Source of the DNA: Streptomyces sp. NBC_00285
Lineage (GTDB): Bacteria; Actinomycetota; Actinomycetes; Streptomycetales; Streptomycetaceae
Length of the DNA stretch: 64,000 nt
Reading direction: 5' to 3'
NCBI RefSeq assembly: GCF_036174265.1
Contig: NZ_CP108055.1
Location: forward strand, 6,634,001-6,698,000
Translations under genes and position numbers: made by a program
Notes under the pieces: model-generated
Seen by the model: the letters and a program-made list of their open reading frames with translations, nothing else
What the model was told of the DNA's origin: nothing
Database searches by the model: none
Part shown: positions 36,372 through 46,288 of the stretch, piece by piece
How the letters are laid out: each line of letters begins with the position of its first letter
How positions within the stretch are numbered: the stretch's first letter is position 1

Positions 36372-37067
36372 CTAGAGATCGATGAGTTCCTGTCGTGGCC
36401 CCTCGCGCGGCGGTCCGGCTCCCGGCCGGGCCGTCGCGCGGCGTATCAGCCGCGTGCCGCCGGCCCCGGCCGCGAACCCCACGGCGAGCCCCGGCAGTGC
36501 CCACCAGGCGTCCCCCGCCAGGCCCCCGGGCTCGCCGGCACCCTCGACCTCACCGCCGCCCAACAGCCCCGCCCGGTCCAGCCGATCGAAGACCGCTCGG
36601 GGCGCCCGGTGCCAGCGGATGTCGTCGTCCTCCTGCTCCGGCGCCGGATCCGTGCGGACCCACGGTGTGCCGTCCGCGGCCAGGAACAGCTGGTCCTGCC
36701 GCTCCACGGCCACATCACCACCCGGCGCCGCGTTCGTCTGCGGCCAGCCACCGACACCCGTCAGCTCCCACACCACGGTGATCCGCACCGACGGATACCG
36801 GCCCTCCTCCCAGGCGTCCGACACCCGCTCCGTGCCGGTGTACGTCGGCTGGAGCAGCTGCCACAGGCGAGCGAAATCAGGCTCGTCGGAACGCAGGGCC
36901 TTCGTCCGGCCCGAGCCGCCGGTGACGACCATTGCCAGGTCGGGCTTGTCGAGGCCCGCTGCCTGCATCGGCTGCGTCGCCGCGTCGGCTGTCGGCGCCC
37001 CGAACACGGTCACCGCCACCGCCGCCGGTGCGAACACGGCCAACGCCCTGCGCGGCCCGAGCCGCAT
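36372..37067 (-). CDS. Secreted/membrane-anchored protein of unknown function, paralogue B of the ECF locus
   Basis: A 231-residue protein with a signal peptide (ALAVFAPAAVAVTVFGAPTADAA), an extracytoplasmic domain of about 140 residues (VVTGGSGRTKALRSDEPDFARL, VRITVVWELTGVGGWPQ, FLAADGTPWVRTD) and one C-terminal span (WWALPGLAVGFAAGAGG), followed by a short basic tail ending PRQELIDL. I prefer the ATG at 37067 (GGAGGA upstream) to the ATG at 37094, whose ribosome site is too close. It is clearly homologous to the next gene upstream (same span and PRQEL-D tail) and lies 79 bases behind it, probably in the same ECF-controlled transcript. Confidence 0.8.
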   Translation of the reverse strand: MRLGPRRALAVFAPAAVAVTVFGAPTADAATQPMQAAGLDKPDLAMVVTGGSGRTKALRSDEPDFARLWQLLQPTYTGTERVSDAWEEGRYPSVRITVVWELTGVGGWPQTNAAPGGDVAVERQDQLFLAADGTPWVRTDPAPEQEDDDIRWHRAPRAVFDRLDRAGLLGGGEVEGAGEPGGLAGDAWWALPGLAVGFAAGAGGTRLIRRATARPGAGPPREGPRQELIDL

Positions 37068-37146
37068 CCCTGTGTCTCTCCTCCGCACTGCCATCTCCCT
37101 CTATCGGCTCAGCCCGCTGTCTCAAGCTCCCGGTCACCTCCCTCCG

Positions 37147-37878
37147 TCACACATCGCGCAGTTCCTGCCGCGGGCCCGGCTCCTGGTGCAGGCGGCCCCA
37201 AGGCCTCCGCAGCGCGAACGGTCTCAGTGCCAGAGCCAGTACGGCTCCGGCCGCCAGGCCCGGAAGCGCCCACCACCATCCGGCGCCGTCACCAGCCGTC
37301 GCTGACGGGCCGAGGCGAGCAGAGGTCTTCGCCGCTTCCGTGTGGACCGCCCCTGCGCCACTCCCCGACTCCTGCCCGGACGTCGGGAAGACGGCGCCAC
37401 CCCCGCCGTAGACCTTGCCCATCACGCCCAAGTCATCGAGCAGAGCCCGTATGCGGGCCGCGTCCTTGGGCTGGTACCAGTGGCTGTTCACCGACTCCGG
37501 CAGGTTGTTCGTGCGTATCCACACGTGGTCCGTGTCGGGCAGTGGGAAGACCTGGTCCATCCGCCACGGTGAGACGTCGTGCAGCATCCATGTGACGTTG
37601 ATCTGCCGGGCGGCGGCCAGAGTCGCCTCGGGCGGCTTGGCCCAGGTGCCCGCACCCGGAATGTCGAGCAACCGCTGCAACTCTCCGAACTCTTTGTCGG
37701 AGTAGTAGAGCGATGCGGTCTCCCCGCTCTCCGGCGAGACCACGAGCACGCTCGTAGGTCCACCGGCCGACGCGGAGGGCGCATTCCACACCGTCAGAGC
37801 GAGCGCCGCCGCCAACGCGCCCAATCCTGCCGCCAGTTCACGGCATCGGTTCCTTCGGCCGGTCTTGAGTCCCTTCAT
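37147..37878 (-). CDS. Secreted/membrane-anchored protein of unknown function, paralogue A of the ECF locus
   Basis: A 243-residue protein: signal peptide (LAAGLGALAAALALTVWNAPSASA), an outer domain (TSVLVVSPESGETASLYYSDK, FGELQRLLD, INVTWMLHDVSPW, DHVWIRTNN), a Gly/Ser/Ala-rich stalk, a C-terminal membrane span (WWALPGLAAGAVLALAL) and a tail ending PRQELRDV. ATG at 37878. A 33-bp ECF-like promoter lies 57 bases upstream and is nearly identical to that before the sigma factor gene, so it is a likely direct target. No known domain is recognised. Confidence 0.82.
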   Translation of the reverse strand: MKGLKTGRRNRCRELAAGLGALAAALALTVWNAPSASAGGPTSVLVVSPESGETASLYYSDKEFGELQRLLDIPGAGTWAKPPEATLAAARQINVTWMLHDVSPWRMDQVFPLPDTDHVWIRTNNLPESVNSHWYQPKDAARIRALLDDLGVMGKVYGGGGAVFPTSGQESGSGAGAVHTEAAKTSARLGPSATAGDGAGWWWALPGLAAGAVLALALRPFALRRPWGRLHQEPGPRQELRDV

Positions 37879-37934
37879 GCCAACCCCCAGCAGACGATCC
37901 CCGTGCGGCCCGTCCGCGAGCCGCGTGTCACTTC

Positions 37935-37967
37935 TGGTACACCGCCCGGCCCGACGGGGTTCCCACC
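37935..37967 (-). promoter_or_regulatory. ECF-type promoter before paralogue A
   Basis: On the minus strand the 33 bases start GGTGGGAACC (-35 with GGAAC) and end CCGGGCGGTGTACCA (-10 region GGTGT). They match the sigma gene promoter region at 39489-39521 at all but about five positions, all in the spacer. Confidence 0.75.
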
Positions 37968-37976
37968 TCCGGCGCA

Positions 37977-38880
37977 CTATTTCGAGGACTTCTCCGCACC
38001 TGAATTCGTCGGCCCGCCGAGGGACTTCGCGACCTCCAGTGCGCGGGCCTTCGACGCCACGCCCTCCAGGCGCAGCGTCACGTCCGGCAGGTCCAGGACC
38101 CCTGACCCGTGCATCCACAGCAGCGTCGGCCCGGCGGTCCGCTCCTCGCGGGTGTAGCGGGAACCACCCGGGTCCATGAGCCAGAAACTGAGCAGGTGGG
38201 GCCGCGGAAACCACAGAGCCGTGTCATGGGCCGTCACCGGGTCCGAGGAGTCCCCGCGCAGTGAGAGCCACTCCGGCTGCTCCCGCACGGTCTTGGTGAA
38301 GGCGATGTCCAACCGGGCCGGATATTCGTCCAGCCGGATGGCTTTCCCCCGCTCCCGCCAGCACAGGCTCACCAGGAACCGCCCCTGCGGCTGGGCCGTC
38401 ACCGTCACCACGTCCGCAGGGCCGAGCGCCGACGGCACCAGCGGCTCGAACCCCGCCCGCCGCTCGGCCTGCGCGAGCGACACCGAGCGTCCGCAGCCGG
38501 GCACCTCGGCACCCGGCGAAGGCACCGCCGACGGGTCGTACCGCACCTCGACGCCACCGAAGTCGAACCAGTCCAGGACTGCCGCCCGCACCGGAGGAGT
38601 GAGCGCGAGGACCGCCAGCAGCCCGCACAGCGTCACGGTCAGCGAACGCCACCGCAGCCGCGTCCATCGCCGCACCGCCCGCAGCCGGTCGGCGCGCCCC
38701 GGCGCCCGGGTCACCGGGACCGGCAGTCGCTCGGCGAGTATCTGTTCCAGCACCCGCTCCACCATCGACTCGGACCCGCCCGCACCCGGCGCGTCCAGCG
38801 AACGCCCGAGCGCCCGCAGCTCCTCGGGCAGCCGGGAAGCGCGCGCACGCGCGCTGTCGGCGCCCTCACCGCCGTAGGAC

Positions 38881-38897
<17 letters not shown>
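37977..38897 (-). CDS. Putative membrane anti-sigma factor or sigma-associated regulator
   Basis: A 306-residue protein. The N-terminal cytoplasmic part (1-82) is helical and charged (SRLPEELRALGRSLDAPGAGG, MVERVLEQILAERLPVPV), one membrane span follows (about 86-105, SLTVTLCGLLAVLALTPPV), and then an outer domain of about 195 residues (LAQAERRAGFEPLVPSALG, a DUF4367-like stretch). The start overlaps the sigma factor gene by 17 bases, the usual place of an anti-sigma gene. No HxxxCxxC zinc motif is present, so it is not a ZAS-type anti-sigma. The role is inferred from position and topology. Confidence 0.72.
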
Positions 38898-40651
<1,754 letters not shown>

Positions 40652-40832
40652 GCGGGACACCGGCCGACCGCCCACCGGGCGCGAGGCGCACCACCGCACA
40701 CCAGCACCACCGGACAGAGCGCTGCACATCACTACTCCCGCGCCTGCCCACAGCACAGCCGTGGCCGTACAGTCGATAGGCGGACGGCTGGGAACGAATC
40801 CGACAGGACGACAGGGAAGAACAGGAGACGAC

Positions 40833-41417
40833 GTGGGGACCGTAACGATCGGTGTGTCGATCGCGGTCCCGGAGCCTCACGGCAGCCTGCTCCAGGAGCG
40901 GCGTGCGGGCTTCGGCGACGCCGCGGCTCACGGAATCCCCACCCATGTCACCCTGCTGCCGCCCACCGTGGTCGAGGACACCGCGCTGCCCGCCATCGAG
41001 GCGCACCTCGCCGAGGTCGCCACGGCGGGCCGGCCCTTCCCGATGAGGCTGTCCGGCACCGGCACCTTCCGGCCGCTGTCACCGGTCGTGTTCGTCCAGG
41101 TCGCCCAGGGCGCCGAGGCCTGCACCTGGCTGCAGAAGCAGGTGCGTGACGCCTCCGGACCGGTGGCGCGGGAACTGCAGTTCCCGTACCACCCGCACGT
41201 CACGGTGGCGCACGGCATCGACGAGGCGGCCATGGACCGCGCCTTCGAGGAGCTCGCGACCTTCGAGGCCGCGTGGCCGTGCACCGGATTCGCGCTCTAC
41301 GAACAGGGCCCCGACGGGGTGTGGCGCAAGCTGCGCGAGTTTCCCTTCGGCGGCTTGGTCGTGCCGTCCCAGGCGGGCCATGTCGAACGCGGTTCCCTGC
41401 CCACGGGCCAGCTGTAA
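40833..41417 (+). CDS. 2'-5' RNA ligase / cyclic phosphodiesterase superfamily protein
   Basis: A 194-residue 2H phosphoesterase with both HxT motifs, HVTLLPP (about 40-46) and HPHVTVAHG (about 123-131). Members act on 2',3'-cyclic phosphates or 2'-5' RNA links; the actual substrate in actinobacteria is not settled. I chose the GTG at 40833 (GTVTIGVSIAVPEP) because AGGAG lies just before. The stop codon lies inside a 41-base perfect palindrome shared with the convergent gene. Confidence 0.87.
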   Translation: MGTVTIGVSIAVPEPHGSLLQERRAGFGDAAAHGIPTHVTLLPPTVVEDTALPAIEAHLAEVATAGRPFPMRLSGTGTFRPLSPVVFVQVAQGAEACTWLQKQVRDASGPVARELQFPYHPHVTVAHGIDEAAMDRAFEELATFEAAWPCTGFALYEQGPDGVWRKLREFPFGGLVVPSQAGHVERGSLPTGQL

Positions 41418-41451
41418 CTACGGTTACAGCCGCTGTAACCGTAGTTACAGC
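41411..41451. terminator. Perfect 20-bp palindrome spanning both convergent stop codons
   Basis: Arms 41411-41430 and 41432-41451 are exact reverse complements separated by one base. It includes the TAA of the RNA ligase-like gene (41415-41417) and the stop of the leftward reductase gene (41445-41447). It probably acts as a two-way terminator; its AT content (GTTACAG core) is unusual for this genome. Confidence 0.75.
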
Positions 41452-42200
41452 GCCAGCCGCCGGAACAGCCCCCGCGGGACGTGCCGGACCGCCGACATCA
41501 CCACCCGCAGTACCCCCGGCACCCAGACCGTTTCCGAACGCCGTCGCAGGCCCAGTTCGACAGCCACAGCCACCGCTTCCGGAGTGGTCGCGAGGGGCCC
41601 TTCCGGTAGACCGGCCGTCATCCTCGACCGCACGAATCCGGGGCGTACGACCATGACGTGCACGCCGGTGCCGTGGAGGGCGTCGCCGAGGCCCTGGGTG
41701 AAGGCGTCGAGGCCGGCCTTGCTGGAGCCGTAGATGAAGTTGGCGCGGCGGGCCCGCTCGCCGGCGACGGAGGACAGCACGACCAGCGACCCATGGCCCT
41801 GGGTCTGCAACGCGCGCGCGGAGACCAGGCCGGCCGAGACAGCGCCCGTGTAGTTGGTCTGCGCGACGCGCACGGCTGCGACCGGCTCGCGTTCGTCGTG
41901 GGCCTGGTCGCCGAGGATCCCGAAGGCGAGCAGCACCATGTCGATGTCGCCCTCCGCGAAGACCTTGCCGAGCACCGCCTCGTGCGACTCGGGATCCAGC
42001 GCGTCGAAGGCGATGGTGTGGACCTCCGCGCCCAGGGCGCGCAGTTCCGTTGCGGCCGCGTCCAGGGCCGGGGAGGGGCGCCCCGCCAGCCACACCGCGC
42101 GGGTGCGGCGGACGACGAGGCGGCGGGCGGTGGCCAGCGCGATCTCGGACGTGCCGCCGAGGATGAGCAGGGACTGGGGGATACCGAAGGCGTCCTTCAC
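41445..42200 (-). CDS. dprE2: Decaprenylphospho-beta-D-ribose 2-epimerase, reductase subunit (DprE2-like SDR)
   Basis: A 251-residue short-chain dehydrogenase: LLILGGTSEIALATARRLV (NAD(P) loop of the DprE2 type, GGTSEIG-like), LLAFGILGDQ, VVLSSVAGERARRANFIYGSSKAGLD with catalytic Ser, Tyr and Lys, and VVRPGFVRSRMT. It reduces the keto intermediate made by DprE1 to give decaprenyl-phosphoryl arabinose. The adjacent DprE1 gene upstream in the same operon supports the assignment. The gene ends in the palindromic terminator. Confidence 0.88.
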   Translation of the reverse strand: MKDAFGIPQSLLILGGTSEIALATARRLVVRRTRAVWLAGRPSPALDAAATELRALGAEVHTIAFDALDPESHEAVLGKVFAEGDIDMVLLAFGILGDQAHDEREPVAAVRVAQTNYTGAVSAGLVSARALQTQGHGSLVVLSSVAGERARRANFIYGSSKAGLDAFTQGLGDALHGTGVHVMVVRPGFVRSRMTAGLPEGPLATTPEAVAVAVELGLRRRSETVWVPGVLRVVMSAVRHVPRGLFRRLAL

Positions 42201-42246
42201 GAAACAGCTCCTTGAGACGACCTGCCAGACGGCCTCTTACGGCCGG

Positions 42247-43653
42247 CTAGAGGGTGAGGCGGCGGGACAGGTCCGAGGTGAACACCCCTTGCGGGTCGAG
42301 TTCCGCGCGCAGCGCCCGGAAGTCGTCGAGGCGCGGGTACATCACGGCGAGCAGTTCCGGCCGCAACCGGGAGTCCTTGGCGAGGTAGACCCGCCCGCCG
42401 GCCGCGGCCACCTCCTCGTCCAGTTCGTCGAGGAGGGTGCCGAGTCCGGGCAGACCGGCCGGGATGTCCAGGGCCAGGGTCCAGCCGGGCACCGGGAAGG
42501 AGAGCCATCCCGGGTCGGCGTCCCCGAACTGCTTGAGGACGGCGAGGAAGGACGGACACCGGTGCGCGGAGACGCGCCGCACGATCCGGTGCAGGGTTTC
42601 CTCCTGGCCGTGTCCGACGACGAACTGGTACTGCACGAAGCCGCCGCGGCCGTAGATCCGGTTCCAGTGGGGCACGCCGTCCAGGGGATGGAAGAAGGCG
42701 GAGATCCGCTGGAGCCGGCCGGTCCGCGCGCGGGGCGCCTTCCGGTACCAGAACTCGTTGAACAGCCTCACGCTCGTGCTGTTGAGGAGCCCTTCGGGCA
42801 CGAGGACGGGCGGTGCCGGGAAGCGCGGGGTCCGGAAGGCCAACGGGTCTCTACGCGCACGTGTGCCCGCACCGGGCGTCCCGGGCCCTGGCATCGCGCG
42901 CGTACCCGACAGCCCCTGACGCTCCAGCGCCTCCAGCGGCGCATGATCCCCTCGGGTCAGCACCGCGCGCCCCGTGGCCGCCCCGCGGGCCAGCAGGTCG
43001 ATCCAGGCGACCGAGTAGCGGTAGTCGTGATCGGTCGCCGTCAGACGGGCCATCAGATCATCGAGGTCACGCGCGCGTTCCGTGTCGACCACCATCAAGG
43101 AGGTCTCGACCGGCTGGAGCTGGACCGTCGCGGTGAGGATCATCCCGGTCAGGCCCATGCCGCCGGTCGTCGCGTGGAACAGGGGCGTGCCCTTGCGCAC
43201 GGTGTGGATCTCGCCGTCGGCGGTGAGGAGTTCGAAGGACAGCACATGGCGGGAGAAGGAGCCGGCCACGTGGTGGTTCTTGCCGTGGATGTCCGCGCCG
43301 ATCGCCCCGCCGACGGTGACATAGCGGGTGCCGGGCGTCACCGGCACGAACCAGCCGAGCGGCAGCAGCACCTCCATGAGCCGGTGCAGGGAGACGCCCG
43401 CGTCGCAGAGCACGGTGCCGCCGTCTGCGTCGATCGCGTGGACGCGGTCCAGGCCGGTCATGTCGAACACGGCGCCGCCGGCGTTCTGTGCCGCGTCCCC
43501 GTACGCCCGCCCCAGGCCCCGTGGGATGCCGCCACGGGCCCCGCAGCCCCGGACGGCGGCCACGGCCTCCTCGTAGCTCCGTGGGCGGGTCAGACGGGCC
43601 GCGGTGGGGGCGGTGCGGCCCCATCCCGTGACGGGAAAGGTGTCGGCGGACAT
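42247..43653 (-). CDS. dprE1: Decaprenylphospho-beta-D-ribose oxidase (DprE1-like FAD enzyme)
   Basis: A 468-residue VAO-type flavoprotein. The FAD-binding half has GLGRAYGDAAQNAGGAVFD, VTPGTRYVTVGGAIGADIHGKNHH and GGMGLTGMIL; the cap half has FQVxY-like YQFVVG, FLAVLKQFGDADPGWLSFP and the catalytic Lys in VYLAKDSRL (Lys426). It oxidises the 2'-OH of decaprenyl-phosphoryl ribose. At the place of M. tuberculosis Cys387 (GWxxCxD) there is Ala394 in GWTLALDIP. The gene is in an operon with dprE2 and divergent from PAP2/UbiA genes of the same pathway. Confidence 0.9.
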   Translation of the reverse strand: MSADTFPVTGWGRTAPTAARLTRPRSYEEAVAAVRGCGARGGIPRGLGRAYGDAAQNAGGAVFDMTGLDRVHAIDADGGTVLCDAGVSLHRLMEVLLPLGWFVPVTPGTRYVTVGGAIGADIHGKNHHVAGSFSRHVLSFELLTADGEIHTVRKGTPLFHATTGGMGLTGMILTATVQLQPVETSLMVVDTERARDLDDLMARLTATDHDYRYSVAWIDLLARGAATGRAVLTRGDHAPLEALERQGLSGTRAMPGPGTPGAGTRARRDPLAFRTPRFPAPPVLVPEGLLNSTSVRLFNEFWYRKAPRARTGRLQRISAFFHPLDGVPHWNRIYGRGGFVQYQFVVGHGQEETLHRIVRRVSAHRCPSFLAVLKQFGDADPGWLSFPVPGWTLALDIPAGLPGLGTLLDELDEEVAAAGGRVYLAKDSRLRPELLAVMYPRLDDFRALRAELDPQGVFTSDLSRRLTL

Positions 43654-43786
43654 GACGGTGACCGTATCGCCGCTATGAGACCGATCCGCCTTGAAACATT
43701 CCTACTCTCCCCGAAATGGGTGATTAATGGGATGTCGCTCAATATTGCCGGAGTTCCGGTCGTGGTGACGTGAACAGTAAGTCCCC

Positions 43787-44302
43787 ATGGACGGCATGGA
43801 CCACCACATTCTCTCGACGCTGCGGGCCCACGGCGCCGACCCGCGCGTCGCCGGGGCCGCGCGGGCCCTGTCCTGGGCCGGTGAGCACGGCGCGCTGTGG
43901 CTCGCGGCGGGGCTGGCCGGGGCCGCCGTGGACGGCACGCGCCGGAGCGCCTGGTTGCGCGGTGCGGCGCTCACCGCGGGCGCGCATGTCGTCAGCATGG
44001 GAGTGAAGCGGGTGGTACGGCGTCCGCGCCCCGCGCATGTGGAGCCCTTGGTGCGCACGGCGGGCCGGTACTCCTTCCCCAGCTCGCACGCGACCTCCGC
44101 AGCGGCCGCCGCCGTCGCCTACGGCACGCTGGGCGCGTACCCCGTCCCGCCCCTCGCCGCCGCCATGTGCGTCTCCCGCCTGGTCGTCGGCGTGCACCAC
44201 CCCTCGGACGTCCTGGCGGGCGCGGCCCTGGGAGTCCTCACGGCGCGCATCGGATCCCGCTGGATGACCGGTGGCATCCTCGACAACCGGGAGCGCGCGT
44301 GA
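43787..44302 (+). CDS. PAP2-family phosphatase, probable decaprenylphosphoryl-5-phosphoribose phosphatase
   Basis: A 171-residue membrane phosphatase with the three PAP2 motifs: KRVVRRPRP, SFPSSHATS (usual PSGH is SSHA) and SRLVVGVHHPSDVLAGA. Four or five hydrophobic segments are seen. It lies directly before the UbiA-type transferase (GTGA overlap), which makes the prenyl-phosphoryl phosphoribose that such a phosphatase would dephosphorylate, as for the Rv3807c homologue. Two ATG codons (43787, 43796) are possible starts; the first is used. Confidence 0.87.
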   Translation: MDGMDHHILSTLRAHGADPRVAGAARALSWAGEHGALWLAAGLAGAAVDGTRRSAWLRGAALTAGAHVVSMGVKRVVRRPRPAHVEPLVRTAGRYSFPSSHATSAAAAAVAYGTLGAYPVPPLAAAMCVSRLVVGVHHPSDVLAGAALGVLTARIGSRWMTGGILDNRERA

Positions 44303-45279
44303 CGGAAACAGCGCCCCTTGCCAACAGCACGCGCCCTGCGGTCCTGGAACAGCGCACGCCCCCGCGCCGCCCCCCTGCACCCCGACCGCACACCCTGGCC
44401 GCCCTCCTCCGAGGCCTCCTGCGGACGGCCCGCCCCAAGCAGTGGGCCAAGAACGTCCTGGTCGCCGCAGCCCCCGCCGCCGCGGGCCGGCTCCTGGTCC
44501 CGCACGCCCTGACCCGGCTCGCCCTCGTCTTCGTCCTCTTCACCGCCTGCGCGGTCGCCGTCTACCTGATCAACGACGCACGGGACGCCGAGGCCGACCG
44601 CGCCCACCCCGTCAAGCGCCACCGCCCGGTCGCCGCCGGACAGGTCCCGGTCCCCGTGGCCTACGCCATCGGCGGCACCCTGGGCGTCCTCGCGCCGCTC
44701 CTCGCGGCCCGGCTGACCTCACCCGCGGTGGCGGCGCTCCTGGCGGCGTACGTCGGCATGCAACTGGCGTACTGCCTCAGTCTCAAGCACGTCCTCGTCG
44801 TCGACCTCGCCGTCGTCACGTCCGGCTTCCTGATGCGGGCGGCGGCGGGCGGGCTCGCGCTCGGCATCCCGCTCTCGCGCTGGTTCCTGATCACGACCGG
44901 GTTCGGCGCGCTGTTCATGGTGTCGGCCAAGCGCTACTCCGAGGCCGTCCAGATGGCCGGTACAGCGGGCGCCACACGCGCGTTGCTCACCGAGTACACC
45001 ACCGGCTACCTGCGCTTCGTGTGGCAGCTCGCGGCCGGGGGCGCCGTGCTCGGCTACTGCCTGTGGGCCCTGGAGGGCGGCCACGGACCGCACCCCGGCC
45101 TGCTGCCCTGGAGACAGCTGTCCGTCGTCGCCTTCATCCTCGCGATCCTCAGATACGCCGTCTTCGCCGACCGCGGCACGGCGGGCGAGCCCGAGGACGT
45201 CGTCCTGCGCGACCGCGCACTCGCCCTCATCGCCCTCACATGGCTCGCCATGTACGGCCTGGCGGTGGCCAAGTGGTAG
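44299..45279 (+). CDS. ubiA: Decaprenyl-phosphate phosphoribosyltransferase (UbiA family)
   Basis: A 326-residue polytopic UbiA-type prenyltransferase. The Mg/diphosphate motifs are YLINDARDAEADRAHPVK (NDxxDxxxD) and the second Asp-rich site in KHVLVVDLAVVTSGFLMRAA. LLRTARPKQWAKNVLVAAAP at the N-terminus is typical of the Rv3806c group, which joins PRPP to decaprenyl phosphate. About nine membrane spans are seen. The GTG at 44299 overlaps the phosphatase stop. It completes the pathway with DprE1/DprE2 on the other strand. Confidence 0.88.
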   Translation: MTETAPLANSTRPAVLEQRTPPRRPPAPRPHTLAALLRGLLRTARPKQWAKNVLVAAAPAAAGRLLVPHALTRLALVFVLFTACAVAVYLINDARDAEADRAHPVKRHRPVAAGQVPVPVAYAIGGTLGVLAPLLAARLTSPAVAALLAAYVGMQLAYCLSLKHVLVVDLAVVTSGFLMRAAAGGLALGIPLSRWFLITTGFGALFMVSAKRYSEAVQMAGTAGATRALLTEYTTGYLRFVWQLAAGGAVLGYCLWALEGGHGPHPGLLPWRQLSVVAFILAILRYAVFADRGTAGEPEDVVLRDRALALIALTWLAMYGLAVAKW

Positions 45280-45318
45280 CAGGGTGCCGTGAACCCACCG
45301 GCACGGCACACGCCATCA

Positions 45319-45334
45319 CCCCGATTTCTCGGGG
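45319..45334. terminator. Short hairpin after ubiA
   Basis: CCCCGA (45319-45324) and TCGGGG (45329-45334) with a 4-base loop, 40 bases after the transferase stop. It is short, so termination is only possible. Confidence 0.35.
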
Positions 45335-45376
45335 TACCCGCACATCGGTCTTCCGCACGGAGGGCAAGATCCGATC

Positions 45377-46288
45377 ATGGACTGGCTGAAGAGACTCCCC
45401 GTCGTCGGGCCGCTCTGGGTGCGCCTGACGGCCACACACGTGTGGCGGTCGTACGAACGGCTGGACCGGGTGAAGTGGACCCGGCTGGCCGCCGCGATGA
45501 CGTTCACCAGCTTCGTCGCGCTGTTCCCGCTGCTCACCGTGGCCGCCGCGGCGGCCGCCGCCACGCTCAGCACGAAGCAGCAGAACGACCTCCAGAACAA
45601 GATCGCCGACCAGGTGCCCGGCATCTCCGAGCAGCTGAACATCGACGACCTGGTGCAGAACGCCGGCACCGTCGGGCTCATCGCAGCCGCCGCCCTGCTG
45701 TTCACCGGCATCGGCTGGGCCGGCTCGATGCGCGAGTGTCTGCGCGCGGTGTGGGAGCTGGCCGACGAGGACGAGAACGCGGTCCTGCGCAAGGGCAAGG
45801 ACCTGGGCATCCTGATCGGGCTCGGCGGCGCCGTCCTTGCCACGCTCGCCATCTCCACCGTCGCCTCCGCACTGGTCGACTGGATCGGCGGTGGACTCGG
45901 CCTTCAGGAGGGCGGCGCGGGCCGGGTCCTGCTGCGGATCGCCGCGTTCGCGATCGCCGTACTCGCCGACTTCCTGCTCCTGCTGTACGTCCTGACCCTG
46001 CTGCCCGGTGTCGAGCCGGCACGCCGGCGCCTGTTCGTCGCCGCGCTGACCGGGGCGGTCGGCTTCGAGCTGCTGAAGCTGCTGCTGAGCGGCTACATGC
46101 AGGGCGTGGCGACGAAGAACATGTACGGCGCGTTCGGCGTCCCCGTCGCCCTGCTGCTGTGGATCAACTTCACGGCCAAGCTGGTGCTGTTCTGCGCCGC
46201 CTGGACGGCGACGGGGAGCAAGGAGCGGGAGCTCACGGACGAGACGAGCGACGACGCACCAGATCAGGCAGTGGCCAGCGGCGGTTGA
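45377..46288 (+). CDS. YihY/BrkB family membrane protein
   Basis: A 303-residue protein with six hydrophobic segments and the family features RLAAAMTFTSFVALFPLLTVAA, GIGWAGSMRECLRAVWEL and KNMYGAFGVPVALLLWINFTAKLVLFCAAW. The function of the family (once called ribonuclease BN, later shown not to be a nuclease) is unclear; export roles have been suggested. The C-terminal 55 bases overlap the convergent carboxypeptidase gene. ATG at 45377. Confidence 0.9.
   Translation: MDWLKRLPVVGPLWVRLTATHVWRSYERLDRVKWTRLAAAMTFTSFVALFPLLTVAAAAAAATLSTKQQNDLQNKIADQVPGISEQLNIDDLVQNAGTVGLIAAAALLFTGIGWAGSMRECLRAVWELADEDENAVLRKGKDLGILIGLGGAVLATLAISTVASALVDWIGGGLGLQEGGAGRVLLRIAAFAIAVLADFLLLLYVLTLLPGVEPARRRLFVAALTGAVGFELLKLLLSGYMQGVATKNMYGAFGVPVALLLWINFTAKLVLFCAAWTATGSKERELTDETSDDAPDQAVASGG

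Noticed and set aside
36309..37146. Further copy of the ECF promoter before paralogue B or trpS
   Set aside because: Looked for GGGAACC with CGGTGT at the right spacing; not found, so paralogue B is probably read from the promoter of paralogue A.
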